From Clostridia bacterium (GTDB lineage: Bacteria > Bacillota > Clostridia > Oscillospirales > CAG-272): 64,000 nucleotides of DNA. A program made the position numbers and the translations under genes. Below are positions 7,556 to 15,357 of the stretch, one piece after another. The stretch is taken from contig JAFVYL010000035.1 of NCBI GenBank assembly GCA_017508665.1, positions 1 through 64,000 on the forward strand. The letters run 5' to 3'. A model generated the notes under the pieces. The model did not search any database. It had not been told where the DNA came from and worked only from the letters and a program-made list of their open reading frames with translations. Position 1 is the first letter of the stretch, and each line of letters begins with the position of its first letter.

Positions 7556-9086
7556 GAATATAATCAACATTGTAAACTTCATCAGAAGCGAAGAAGAATA
7601 CAGAACCAGCAAAGAGGAACTCATAGAAACTCTCGAAAATCAGGTAGCCCTCGTACAAAAATACAATCACCCTGCAACGTTTTTGTTCCAGCACGATGCG
7701 TTTACGAAGCCGGAGTGGGTGAAAAGAGTTCCGAGGACGGAAAATATTGAGATCGGCGTATGGTTGGAGCTCAACCGATCTCTTATAGAGAGGGCCGGCT
7801 GTGAATGGAAAGGTCTGCCCGAACGCACCTGGCAATATTTCTCGCACATAGATCTAACCTGCGGATATACGCCCGAGGAAAGAAAAAGAATCATAGACAT
7901 CGTTATGAGTGATTTTAAGGATGTCTTCGGAAGCTATCCAAAGACTGTCGGCTCATGGATAATAGATGCGGTATCTCTTGAATATATGAGAGAAAAATAC
8001 GGAGTGAGCGCATCGCTTAACTGCAAGGATCAGTGGCTGACAGACGGCTACTCCCTTTGGGGCGGTTACTATAACCAGGCTTACTATCCCTGTAAGAACA
8101 ATATGTTCTGCCCTGCGCAAACGAAGGATGAGCAGATAGATCTGCCGGTCTTTAGAATGCTCGGTAGCGATCCCGTAAGGCAGTACGACTGCGCCTTAAG
8201 TGAAGATAACGGTCAGAACGTCATCACTCTCGAGTGCTATCTGCATCCCAAAATGGATCCAAGGTTTGGCGGAAGTAACGAGGAATGGACGAGATGGTTT
8301 CTCGATCAGATGCAAAAGTACGATCCGCTCAGCTTCTCATATGCTCAGGCCGGACAGGAAAACCCATTCAGATGGTCCGGACAGAAAAAAGGCTTTACAA
8401 TGCAGATGCGTCTATTCGATGAGCTTGCCAGAGAAGGTAAAATAAAGCTGATGACGGTTTCTGATACCGCTGATATGTACAGATCACGCTATCCTATGAC
8501 ACCGGCATCCGTAACCGAGGCGGAAACGCCCGAAAATCAGCACGGGGTGTGGTATTGCTGTAAAAACTACCGTACTTATGTATACGGTGACAATGACTGT
8601 GCACGTATCAAGGACTTAACATTATTCGACGAGGATTACAAGGAGAGATACCTTACCGACAACTGCAAGGACTCGAAGGCGTTTTATGATAATCTCCACC
8701 TTGTCGACAGCTACAGATGGGGACGCGAGAACGGACGTCCAAGCGGCATAAAATTCATTAAGGACGGACAAGAGTTCGAAGGCAAAATAACCGTCAAAAC
8801 AGAAAAAATAAACGACTCAGCAATCACACTAACCCTTACTTCTAAAACAGGAGAGGCTACGGTAGAGCTGACCGAGGGAGACATCACGGTAAAAGGCTGC
8901 TCGATGGGCTGGATATTTGCTAACAACACTATGTCACAAATCGCCCTCAATGACTCTTCCGTAACGCTCGTATATAACGGATTTAAACGCGAAATACCAA
9001 TCCACGGCACTGTGGATAAGGACGCAGGACTGATTCATCCCAAGGACGGATATATAACACTCAAGTTGGAGAAGCAGCATGTTTAA
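7554..9086 (+). CDS. NodB/deacetylase-fold protein of unknown substrate, first gene of the rhamnosidase operon
   Basis: 510 residues, no signal peptide. The N-terminal 330 residues alternate strands and helices in a polysaccharide-deacetylase/GH57-38-like seven-stranded barrel pattern (ATFLFQHDAF, IEIGVWLEL, SHIDLTCGYTPEERKRIIDI, KTVGSWIIDA). Candidate metal or catalytic residues are His and Asp in FQHDAF and Asp in WIIDA. The last 170 residues are beta-rich. It overlaps the GH78 gene by 8 nt, so the two are co-translated. I do not recognise a characterised family; the co-expression suggests a lyase, hydrolase or deacetylase acting on a rhamnose-containing oligosaccharide. Confidence 0.55.
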   Translation: MNIINIVNFIRSEEEYRTSKEELIETLENQVALVQKYNHPATFLFQHDAFTKPEWVKRVPRTENIEIGVWLELNRSLIERAGCEWKGLPERTWQYFSHIDLTCGYTPEERKRIIDIVMSDFKDVFGSYPKTVGSWIIDAVSLEYMREKYGVSASLNCKDQWLTDGYSLWGGYYNQAYYPCKNNMFCPAQTKDEQIDLPVFRMLGSDPVRQYDCALSEDNGQNVITLECYLHPKMDPRFGGSNEEWTRWFLDQMQKYDPLSFSYAQAGQENPFRWSGQKKGFTMQMRLFDELAREGKIKLMTVSDTADMYRSRYPMTPASVTEAETPENQHGVWYCCKNYRTYVYGDNDCARIKDLTLFDEDYKERYLTDNCKDSKAFYDNLHLVDSYRWGRENGRPSGIKFIKDGQEFEGKITVKTEKINDSAITLTLTSKTGEATVELTEGDITVKGCSMGWIFANNTMSQIALNDSSVTLVYNGFKREIPIHGTVDKDAGLIHPKDGYITLKLEKQHV

Positions 9087-11268
9087 AAAAGCATACTTTA
9101 TCAAACCGCAAGAGGTATTCCACCGCGAGTTCGGTGAAGCAAACCCATCAGTCATCTACCACACCGCATTTACACTCGACTCTGTTCCGAAATCTGCAAG
9201 TCTTCTCATCTGCGCACTCGGATTAGGATACGCATACATTAACGGAAAACGTGTTTCCGATGATATATTTCCTTCCCCACCCTCAGATTATGAGAAAAGA
9301 CTGTGGTGCATGAAATACGATATCACCCATCTGCTTTGCGAGGGTGAGAACAGCATATCGGTATGGTGCGGCAACGGTTTTCTCAACGAAGATATGCAAA
9401 ACGGATGGTCAAGCACAGAGGCACACTGGCGCGACTTCCCAAAGCTTATCGCGGAGATAACCACCGACTCAGAAGTTACTGTATCAACCTCGGATTCCTG
9501 GAAATATACTCTCTGCACTCCGTATACTATGAACCGCTACAGAATGGGCGTTGACTACGATATGCGGATAGCTGCACCCGACTCGAAGAAATTCTCTACA
9601 GAGGGCTGGCAAAGTGCAAAAATAGATGAGCGCGCGCCTGCGGGAATTCCCACACTCTATACGGCAGAGCCGATACGCGAATGCGAGATGATCGAGCCTG
9701 TGTCGATAACTAAAAATGCATCGGGATCTGTTCTCTATGACTTTGGCATCACGATGTCCGGATATGCAAGAGTTACTCTTGAGGGAAATCCGGGCGATCT
9801 TGTAACGGTACGCTATGCGGAGACCGTTGACGAGCACGGCTCGGTATATACAGATCGCATCAACTCAAACTCTTACTATCCCGAGGGAGATTTTGCAACA
9901 GAGCGTATCATTTGCTCGGGTGATAGATCGGAGTGGTCGACACTGTTCTCATATTACGGCTTCAGGTACGTGGAGATTATAGCAAATAACCCGGATGCGT
10001 GTATAGATATTAAGGCTGTTTTCGTCAGACAGGACATAAAAAGGCGTTCAGGATTTGAGTGCTCTGACAAGTTTTTAAATAGGCTCTATGAGTGCGCTAT
10101 AAGAGCAACTCAGTCTAACACCTTCTATATGCCTACCGACTGCCCGACAAGAGAAAAATACGGATGGCTCAATGATGCTCAAAGCTCGTCAGAGCAGATA
10201 CTTATGAACTTCCACGCAGAGGATATGCTTCTCAACTGGAACGTAAATATCTGCGATGCACTTGACGACAAAAAGGGCCTTCCCGGCATTGTTCCAACTC
10301 ACGGCTGGGGCTACACATGGGGTAACGGACCGGTATCAGACGGTAGTCTTTTTGAGCACGTATACAGAGTATATCTGCACACGGGTAATGCCGATGGACT
10401 GATATATAACCTTCCCTACTTCAGACGCTATTTCGCGTTTATCAAAGCACGTGAGGATGATGACGGCGGTGTGCGCTTTGGCTTGTATGACTGGGCAAAT
10501 CCGACAAGAAATAAAACCGCTGTGCCTCTTGAGTTTATCAACTCCGTGTACAGAGTTAAATTTGCAAGAATCGCGGCTCTGGCGGCAAGACTTGCCGGAG
10601 AGGACGGGTCGGAATTCCTTGCGGAAGAGCGAGAACAGACCGAATTCGTCAAGAAGAGCTTTATACGCCCTGACGGCACGTGTTCGGTAAAGGAGCAGAC
10701 AGCTCTTGCGATGCTCATTTACCACGGTATATACGATGACCCAAAACCACTTGTAGAACAACTTGTTGAATATATCAAGGAAAAAGAATATCATCATAAC
10801 TGCGGAATGGTCGGTCTAAGGCATCTTTATATGGCTCTTAACAGTATGGGGCTTCAAGAATACGCGATGCGTATAGTCAAGGTAAAGGGCTTCCCCTCAT
10901 ACAGCGAATGGATCGACAACGGTGCTACAACACTCTGGGAAATGTGGGACTCTACTCTCTCGCACAACCACCACATGTACTCAGACGTAGTGTCCTGGAT
11001 ATTCAAGACGGTGGGAGGCATCTCACCCGATGACAATGCGCCGAGCTTTGAAAATATTGAGGTCGATCCGTACTATTTTGACGGAATCGACTACTGCAGA
11101 AGCTTCTACGACTCGCCTATGGGCCGTGTAGAGGTTAATTGGACTAAGAGCACCGACGGAGTACATCTCTCTGTCAGCTCTCCGGCGGATGGATACCTCA
11201 TATATAAAGGCGTACGTCTACCGAGTGGAAAGAGTGAATTTATCATACCGGAACAGGAGATAAATTAA
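9079..11268 (+). CDS. GH78 alpha-L-rhamnosidase
   Basis: Releases terminal alpha-L-rhamnose from rhamnogalacturonan fragments or glycosides. The 729-residue protein contains the GH78 signature SGYARVTLEGNPGD, then DCPTREKYGWLNDAQ, where Asp354, Glu359 and Asp366 have the spacing of the catalytic-pocket acids Asp567, Glu572 and Asp579 of Bacillus RhaB. Glu621 in TTLWEMWD corresponds to the general base. An (alpha/alpha)6 barrel follows N-terminal beta domains. No signal peptide, so it acts on imported oligosaccharides. It overlaps its upstream gene by 8 nt and its stop overlaps the next start (TAATG). The protein is shorter than many GH78 enzymes, probably lacking one beta domain. Confidence 0.9.
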   Translation: MFKKAYFIKPQEVFHREFGEANPSVIYHTAFTLDSVPKSASLLICALGLGYAYINGKRVSDDIFPSPPSDYEKRLWCMKYDITHLLCEGENSISVWCGNGFLNEDMQNGWSSTEAHWRDFPKLIAEITTDSEVTVSTSDSWKYTLCTPYTMNRYRMGVDYDMRIAAPDSKKFSTEGWQSAKIDERAPAGIPTLYTAEPIRECEMIEPVSITKNASGSVLYDFGITMSGYARVTLEGNPGDLVTVRYAETVDEHGSVYTDRINSNSYYPEGDFATERIICSGDRSEWSTLFSYYGFRYVEIIANNPDACIDIKAVFVRQDIKRRSGFECSDKFLNRLYECAIRATQSNTFYMPTDCPTREKYGWLNDAQSSSEQILMNFHAEDMLLNWNVNICDALDDKKGLPGIVPTHGWGYTWGNGPVSDGSLFEHVYRVYLHTGNADGLIYNLPYFRRYFAFIKAREDDDGGVRFGLYDWANPTRNKTAVPLEFINSVYRVKFARIAALAARLAGEDGSEFLAEEREQTEFVKKSFIRPDGTCSVKEQTALAMLIYHGIYDDPKPLVEQLVEYIKEKEYHHNCGMVGLRHLYMALNSMGLQEYAMRIVKVKGFPSYSEWIDNGATTLWEMWDSTLSHNHHMYSDVVSWIFKTVGGISPDDNAPSFENIEVDPYYFDGIDYCRSFYDSPMGRVEVNWTKSTDGVHLSVSSPADGYLIYKGVRLPSGKSEFIIPEQEIN

Positions 11269-11993
11269 TGAAAATAATAGAAAAGCTAAATGCAAGACAA
11301 AATAGCCTTAAAAACCCGCCTGTCACAATCGCTTTTATAGGTGACAGCATTACGCAGGGATGCTTTGAGGTTTACTTTAAAAATGACGGAAACCTTGAGA
11401 CCGTGTACGATTATCAAAGCTCATTTGCGACAAGACTTCGTGAACTTCTCTCACTTTTATACCCTTCTGTGCAGGTGAATATTATAAACTGCGGAATCAG
11501 TGGCGACAATGCGCAAAACGGATTTGCAAGGTTAGGGTCTGACGTATTGACACACTCTCCCGACCTCGTAGTCATCGGCTACGGTGCTAACGACTGTGTT
11601 CGCGGCGGCAAGGGAGGAGAGAGCGAGTATGCCGAGGCTCTCAGGAAAATATTCCGCGCTGTAAAAGCATCGGGAGCAGAAGCGATCTACGTTACCGAAG
11701 GACCTCTGTGCACCGGTACAAGTCCGCATATATCTGACCACCGCATCGTTGAGATTGCAGAGAAATTCGCCCCTATTGAAAACAGCGGACTGATGCAGAG
11801 CTACTTTAAATGCGGAAAGTCAATCGCAGAGGCTGAGGGGGTAAAGGTTTGCGACTTATATTCGGTATGGAAGGCCCTCGAGCTTGGCGGTGTAGATATA
11901 ACAGAGTTGCTCGCCAACAAGCTTAATCACCCAAATCGAAAATTCCATCACTATATGGCTATAAAGCTTCTTGAAACAATGTTTGAAATATAA
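11268..11993 (+). CDS. SGNH/GDSL hydrolase, candidate pectin-oligosaccharide acetylesterase
   Basis: 241 residues with block I GDSITQG (nucleophile Ser27), a Gly in block II (NCGISGDNAQNG), block III GYGANDC and block V NHPNRKFHH. The usual Asp three residues before the block V His is replaced (KLNH), so the triad is atypical or completed elsewhere. No signal peptide. It is the third gene of the rhamnosidase operon and overlaps the GH78 stop by 1 nt. Removing acetyl groups that block rhamnosidase action is a reasonable role, as in rhamnogalacturonan acetylesterases, but the substrate is inferred from context only. Confidence 0.8.
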   Translation: MKIIEKLNARQNSLKNPPVTIAFIGDSITQGCFEVYFKNDGNLETVYDYQSSFATRLRELLSLLYPSVQVNIINCGISGDNAQNGFARLGSDVLTHSPDLVVIGYGANDCVRGGKGGESEYAEALRKIFRAVKASGAEAIYVTEGPLCTGTSPHISDHRIVEIAEKFAPIENSGLMQSYFKCGKSIAEAEGVKVCDLYSVWKALELGGVDITELLANKLNHPNRKFHHYMAIKLLETMFEI

Positions 11994-12003
11994 GGAGAAA
12001 ACA

Positions 12004-12582
12004 ATGAAAACTATAAAAGACAAGCATCTTGTAGTAGGCGCTGATTTTGCAGGCTTCCCTCTCAAAGAGGTAGTAGTTGAGCATCTTGAGAAGAAGGGGT
12101 GGAAAATTCTCGACCTCGGTGTAAAAAAGGACAGTGATCCGAAGGATACAGATCTTATGTTCCACCGAGTAGGACTTCGTGTAGGAGCTGAGATCTCCGA
12201 GGGAAATTATGAGCGTGCGCTCCTTTTCTGCGGTACCGGTATGGGAATACACATTGCCGCAAGCAAGTGCCCGCACGTTCACGCAGGTGTAGTTGAAAGT
12301 CTCCCCGCTGCGACAAGAGCTATAACGGGTAACGGTGTAAACGTACTCGCTATGGGTGCTTTTTACGTTGCTCCGCAGACAGCATGCGACATCGCAGACG
12401 CATATCTTTCAAACGATCTCGGCAGCGGTTGGGAATGGTGGCACAACTTCTACGAATTCCACAAGCTTGCAATCGATGAGCTCGAGGCATTCGACTACGA
12501 GGAGTATAAGAAAAACGGTTTCAAGGTGAATAAGCTCGGTGACTACGATCTGACGCTTGATTTCGACAAGAAGCCCGAGTAA
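12004..12582 (+). CDS. RpiB/LacA/LacB family sugar-phosphate isomerase with C-terminal extension
   Basis: 192 residues. The N-terminal 145 match the RpiB/LacAB fold: VVGADFAGFPLKE at the start, the active-site segment LFCGTGMGIHIAA, and TGNGVNVLAMGA. RpiB proteins are near 150 residues, so the acidic-aromatic C-terminal tail (about 45 residues) is extra. The start is the ATG at 12004 behind AAGGAG, not an in-frame codon further upstream. It is the last gene of the rhamnosidase operon. Isomerisation of a five- or six-carbon sugar phosphate is expected; ribose-5-phosphate is the default substrate, but the operon suggests a special sugar. Confidence 0.82.
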   Translation: MKTIKDKHLVVGADFAGFPLKEVVVEHLEKKGWKILDLGVKKDSDPKDTDLMFHRVGLRVGAEISEGNYERALLFCGTGMGIHIAASKCPHVHAGVVESLPAATRAITGNGVNVLAMGAFYVAPQTACDIADAYLSNDLGSGWEWWHNFYEFHKLAIDELEAFDYEEYKKNGFKVNKLGDYDLTLDFDKKPE

Positions 12583-12611
12583 AATTAAGTAACACAATGA
12601 ATTGAAGACTC

Positions 12612-12645
12612 AAAAAAAGCTCACCCCTTGGTGAGCCTTTTTTAT
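12612..12645. terminator. Bidirectional intrinsic terminator ending the rhamnosidase operon and the GH127 gene
   Basis: GCTCACC (12619-12625), CCTT loop, GGTGAGC (12630-12636), with A-tract before and T-tract after. Confidence 0.88.
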
Positions 12646-12650
12646 TCAGC

Positions 12651-14495
12651 TTAAGATTTCTTAGTCACATGCCAAACAGTGAGACCTGAATTTTCCTCGT
12701 CGTAGTTTTTGCCACTCTGGGCATAATCGCAAAGAGTAACGGTGTCATCTCCGGACTTAATCTCATAAGCTATATTACAGTTAAAAACGGAGTTTTTAAT
12801 GCGCTTTGCACGTACACTCTTGCCGTCTCTGACCCCGATATCCAAAGGACGTGTCACATCACCGAAACGTCGGTCACTCGCAAGAACTATCGGACCTTTA
12901 GTAAAGGCTATCTTTCCGTTTACAGCACGCATTTTGACGGGCGATTTAAACTTGACATTTACCGTGTCATCGTTCCATGTGCGATCTATCACAAAATATC
13001 CGTTTGCCGTCTTGAAGCTCTGCTCTTCTCCGTTAACATACACGGCAAAATCCTCTGCCCAAGTCGGAATACGAAGAGAAAGAGTAAACCTCTGTCCCTT
13101 ACCGTTTACGGCAAGCTTAGCACCGTTTGACTCGTAAGGATTTGAACGCATTGTGACGTTAACGCAGTTGCCGAATGCACACGTGCTGAATCGGCAATCG
13201 TTATAGAGATTGACATAGAGCCCCTCCTCGCCCTTCATAACGGCAAAGAGTCCCATTATTGCAGTACCGGCGCTTCCGATACACACACAGCAGCCGTAGC
13301 ATCTACCGTCTTGAAGCAGTTGAACACCGCCTGTACGCATACCGCGTCTGTCATTGTAAAGCGGACTGTAGCTATCGAACGGGAAGGACTCGTGATCATC
13401 AATATCCAACACACGTCCTCCCTCAAGCCAAGTTCTGACCAATGAGCGACTCATAGACTGCCCCTCATTATTAACTGCGCCGTACATAGCATTAAGACCT
13501 GAGCGCTCTATATACTCCGCATATTTGGGATCACCTGTCACGGCAAGAAGCTTTGCGCACAGCTTCATCAAGGTAACAGTAACACAGGTCTCCTGCATAA
13601 CATCCATAGTCGCAGGCTCGGTCTGTGTAATCACGGAGTTATCAAGAAATTCATGCTTACATCCCGCTCCGCCTATTAATGTGTAGTCGCTGGCTATAAG
13701 CATTTCAACAAAGTTTTCTACCGCGGTAAGATAATCGGGATCGCCCACTACTTTGTAATACTCTAACACGCCCTCGAAGCAGCTCATCATTTCATAAGCC
13801 TTAGTCTCGGGATACTGATAAGGATAAATCTCTTTCCTGAGCGCGAGGGCGATAAGATCAGCGCCCTTACAAAGCCCCGTGTTAATAAGATAGGTCGCAA
13901 AATCGAGGTATTTGGACTCTTGCGTAAGATTATACAGCTTGACAAAAGGCTCGAGAATGGAGCAGGAGTTCATTGAACCTATAAGATGGAAGGTATCTAT
14001 AATACCGATCTTACCCCTACCCTCGCCGATATGCTTAATTATGTAATCCGCATGCTTTCTCAGAGCACGTACGATTCGTTTCTTAAGTGATTCACTCTTA
14101 CATATATCAAGGAAATACATCATACCGAGCATAACGTATTTTCTTGACCAAACATCCCAGCCAAAGAACTCGTTATCCTTAGTATAAGTAGAAAAACGTC
14201 CGTCTTTATCCTGAGTAGTGAGCATATCAAAGACGCTTTCTCTTAACACGGTATAGAGCTTCTCATTCTTTGTGGCCTGATAGGTGAGGCTCGCGCCTCG
14301 CATCATCTTCCCCCAATACTCGCCTCTCCATCCGCCGTTTGCGCTGTCCTGCCCAAGACGGAACTGATTAACAAGAAGTGCCCAAGTATCAACGTCAAGA
14401 AGCTGTTTTTTTACCGTATAATCTATCATTCTTCCGCAATATCCGCCGAGTCTTATTTCACCCGGGCGCGGAAAGTTTATCTTCGAATTTATCAT
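12651..14495 (-). CDS. GH127 family beta-L-arabinofuranosidase (DUF1680 family)
   Basis: 614 residues. The GH127 hallmarks are present: an (alpha/alpha)6 barrel, a catalytic Glu in MQETCVTVTLMKL near residue 303, and a cysteine cluster RCYGCCVCIGS near 395-402 that should include the Zn ligands and nucleophilic Cys. A C-terminal beta domain follows. It should release beta-L-arabinofuranose, which feeds L-arabinose to the AraD branch at the left of the window. No signal peptide. The start is the ATG at 14495 with AAGGAGGG eight nt upstream; the in-frame upstream ATG has no such site. GH146 is a close alternative family. Confidence 0.85.
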   Translation of the reverse strand: MINSKINFPRPGEIRLGGYCGRMIDYTVKKQLLDVDTWALLVNQFRLGQDSANGGWRGEYWGKMMRGASLTYQATKNEKLYTVLRESVFDMLTTQDKDGRFSTYTKDNEFFGWDVWSRKYVMLGMMYFLDICKSESLKKRIVRALRKHADYIIKHIGEGRGKIGIIDTFHLIGSMNSCSILEPFVKLYNLTQESKYLDFATYLINTGLCKGADLIALALRKEIYPYQYPETKAYEMMSCFEGVLEYYKVVGDPDYLTAVENFVEMLIASDYTLIGGAGCKHEFLDNSVITQTEPATMDVMQETCVTVTLMKLCAKLLAVTGDPKYAEYIERSGLNAMYGAVNNEGQSMSRSLVRTWLEGGRVLDIDDHESFPFDSYSPLYNDRRGMRTGGVQLLQDGRCYGCCVCIGSAGTAIMGLFAVMKGEEGLYVNLYNDCRFSTCAFGNCVNVTMRSNPYESNGAKLAVNGKGQRFTLSLRIPTWAEDFAVYVNGEEQSFKTANGYFVIDRTWNDDTVNVKFKSPVKMRAVNGKIAFTKGPIVLASDRRFGDVTRPLDIGVRDGKSVRAKRIKNSVFNCNIAYEIKSGDDTVTLCDYAQSGKNYDEENSGLTVWHVTKKS

Positions 14496-14515
14496 ATTTC
14501 CCTCCTTATTTGTAC

Positions 14516-14548
14516 TAAAAAGGATCAACCGCTTTTTGGCGGTTGATC
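14516..14548 (-). terminator. Terminator or attenuator hairpin between yccF and the GH127 gene
   Basis: GATCAACCGC (14523-14532) pairs with GCGGTTGATC (14539-14548); read on the minus strand a CCTTTTT tract follows. Only about 20 nt separate it from the GH127 start codon, leaving no room for another promoter downstream of the hairpin. Confidence 0.75.
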
Positions 14549-14580
14549 TTTATATCATCAAAAATCAGATGCGTGTTGTA

Positions 14581-14937
14581 TTAAGCCACGGTTGCTCCGT
14601 AAGGAAGGAAAGAGAGTGCGCAGAGTCTAAAGCACTTCTTTGCAAACGGGATACCGATAAGAGTAATGCAAAGCACGATACCTACAAGAAGGTGAATAAG
14701 AGAGAGCCACCAACCGAAGAGAGGTATCCAAAGAAGATTGCATATAGGGTGGCGGTCAAAGTCTGTTACAGCACTATGACCGAAGGGCCATATAGCGTAA
14801 CGAGCAATTTTTATAAACTGAAGGCCGGTAGGAATAAAGATTACTGTCGCGCAAAACGCAACGCCGATCACAAAGTGAACAGCCGCCATCCAAAGTCCGT
14901 AAATCAGAAACCATATAACATTTCCAATAAGCTTCAT
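14581..14937 (-). CDS. YccF domain membrane protein
   Basis: 118 residues, with hydrophobic segments near the N terminus and a repeated pattern typical of the YccF (DUF307) domain: IWFLIYGLWMA, IPTGLQFIKIA, then a second copy beginning NLLWIPLFGWWLSL and ending IPFAKKCFRL. Predicted inner-membrane protein of unknown function. The start at 14937 has AGGAG eight nt upstream; in-frame codons further upstream lie in the promoter. It has a perfect consensus promoter (14975-15003) and is followed by a hairpin that could limit read-through into the GH127 gene. Confidence 0.82.
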   Translation of the reverse strand: MKLIGNVIWFLIYGLWMAAVHFVIGVAFCATVIFIPTGLQFIKIARYAIWPFGHSAVTDFDRHPICNLLWIPLFGWWLSLIHLLVGIVLCITLIGIPFAKKCFRLCALSFLPYGATVA

Positions 14938-14974
14938 CACATTTTCTCCTAAAGAAAAATAATCTTGTGAGTTC

Positions 14975-15003
14975 ATTATATCACAACTTATACTCCTTGT
15001 CAA
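14975..15003 (-). promoter_or_regulatory. Perfect consensus sigma-A promoter of yccF
   Basis: Minus strand TTGACA (14998-15003), 17 nt, TATAAT (14975-14980). Confidence 0.85.
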
Positions 15004-15066
15004 TCACGATATTGCACTAAAGAGTAATTATTTTAAAAAACTTTTTAAAAAACTTGCGAGTTTATA

Positions 15067-15095
15067 TTGCATTTTATCAAAAGATATGCTACAAT
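15067..15095 (+). promoter_or_regulatory. Promoter of the SCIFF operon
   Basis: TTGCAT (15067-15072), 17 nt, TACAAT (15090-15095), followed by a GGAGG at 15121 and the SCIFF start at 15133. Confidence 0.75.
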
Positions 15096-15132
15096 ATTCA
15101 CATATGAATAAAACTTACACGGAGGTGTTGAT

Positions 15133-15276
15133 ATGAAACACATCAAGACTATTGAAACCAAGAACCTTTGCCAGAGCGCAAAGAATGGCGGATGCGGCGA
15201 ATGCCAGACCTCTTGCCAGTCTGCTTGCAAGACCAGCTGCGGTATCGCTAACCAGCAGTGCGAGAGCAAGAAGTAA
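15133..15276 (+). CDS. SCIFF ranthipeptide precursor (six-cysteines-in-forty-five family)
   Basis: 47 residues. The N terminus MKHIKTIETKNLC is the conserved SCIFF leader and the core follows the GGCGECQTSCQSACKTSC pattern of the family. Cysteines are at 13, 21, 24, 28, 32, 36 and 43: six in the core region plus one in the leader. SCIFF precursors receive radical-SAM-installed thioether crosslinks from Cys sulfur to acceptor residues, commonly Thr; the maturase gene lies 81 nt downstream. GGAGG precedes the ATG by 7 nt. The final role of SCIFF products is not well established. Recognition is strong because precursor and maturase occur together. Confidence 0.95.
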   Translation: MKHIKTIETKNLCQSAKNGGCGECQTSCQSACKTSCGIANQQCESKK

Positions 15277-15279
15277 TTA

Positions 15280-15310
15280 AAAAATGCCGTCGGTAAGGCG
15301 GCTTTTTTTA
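15280..15310 (+). terminator. Hairpin with T-tract between SCIFF precursor and maturase genes
   Basis: GCCG (15286-15289) pairs with CGGC (15299-15302), with an A-tract before and seven Ts after. It probably lets most transcripts stop after the precursor, giving more precursor than enzyme. Confidence 0.6.
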
Positions 15311-15357
15311 GTGTAATATCACCTATCCTATCAGGCATTCACGAAAGGAATAAAAAG

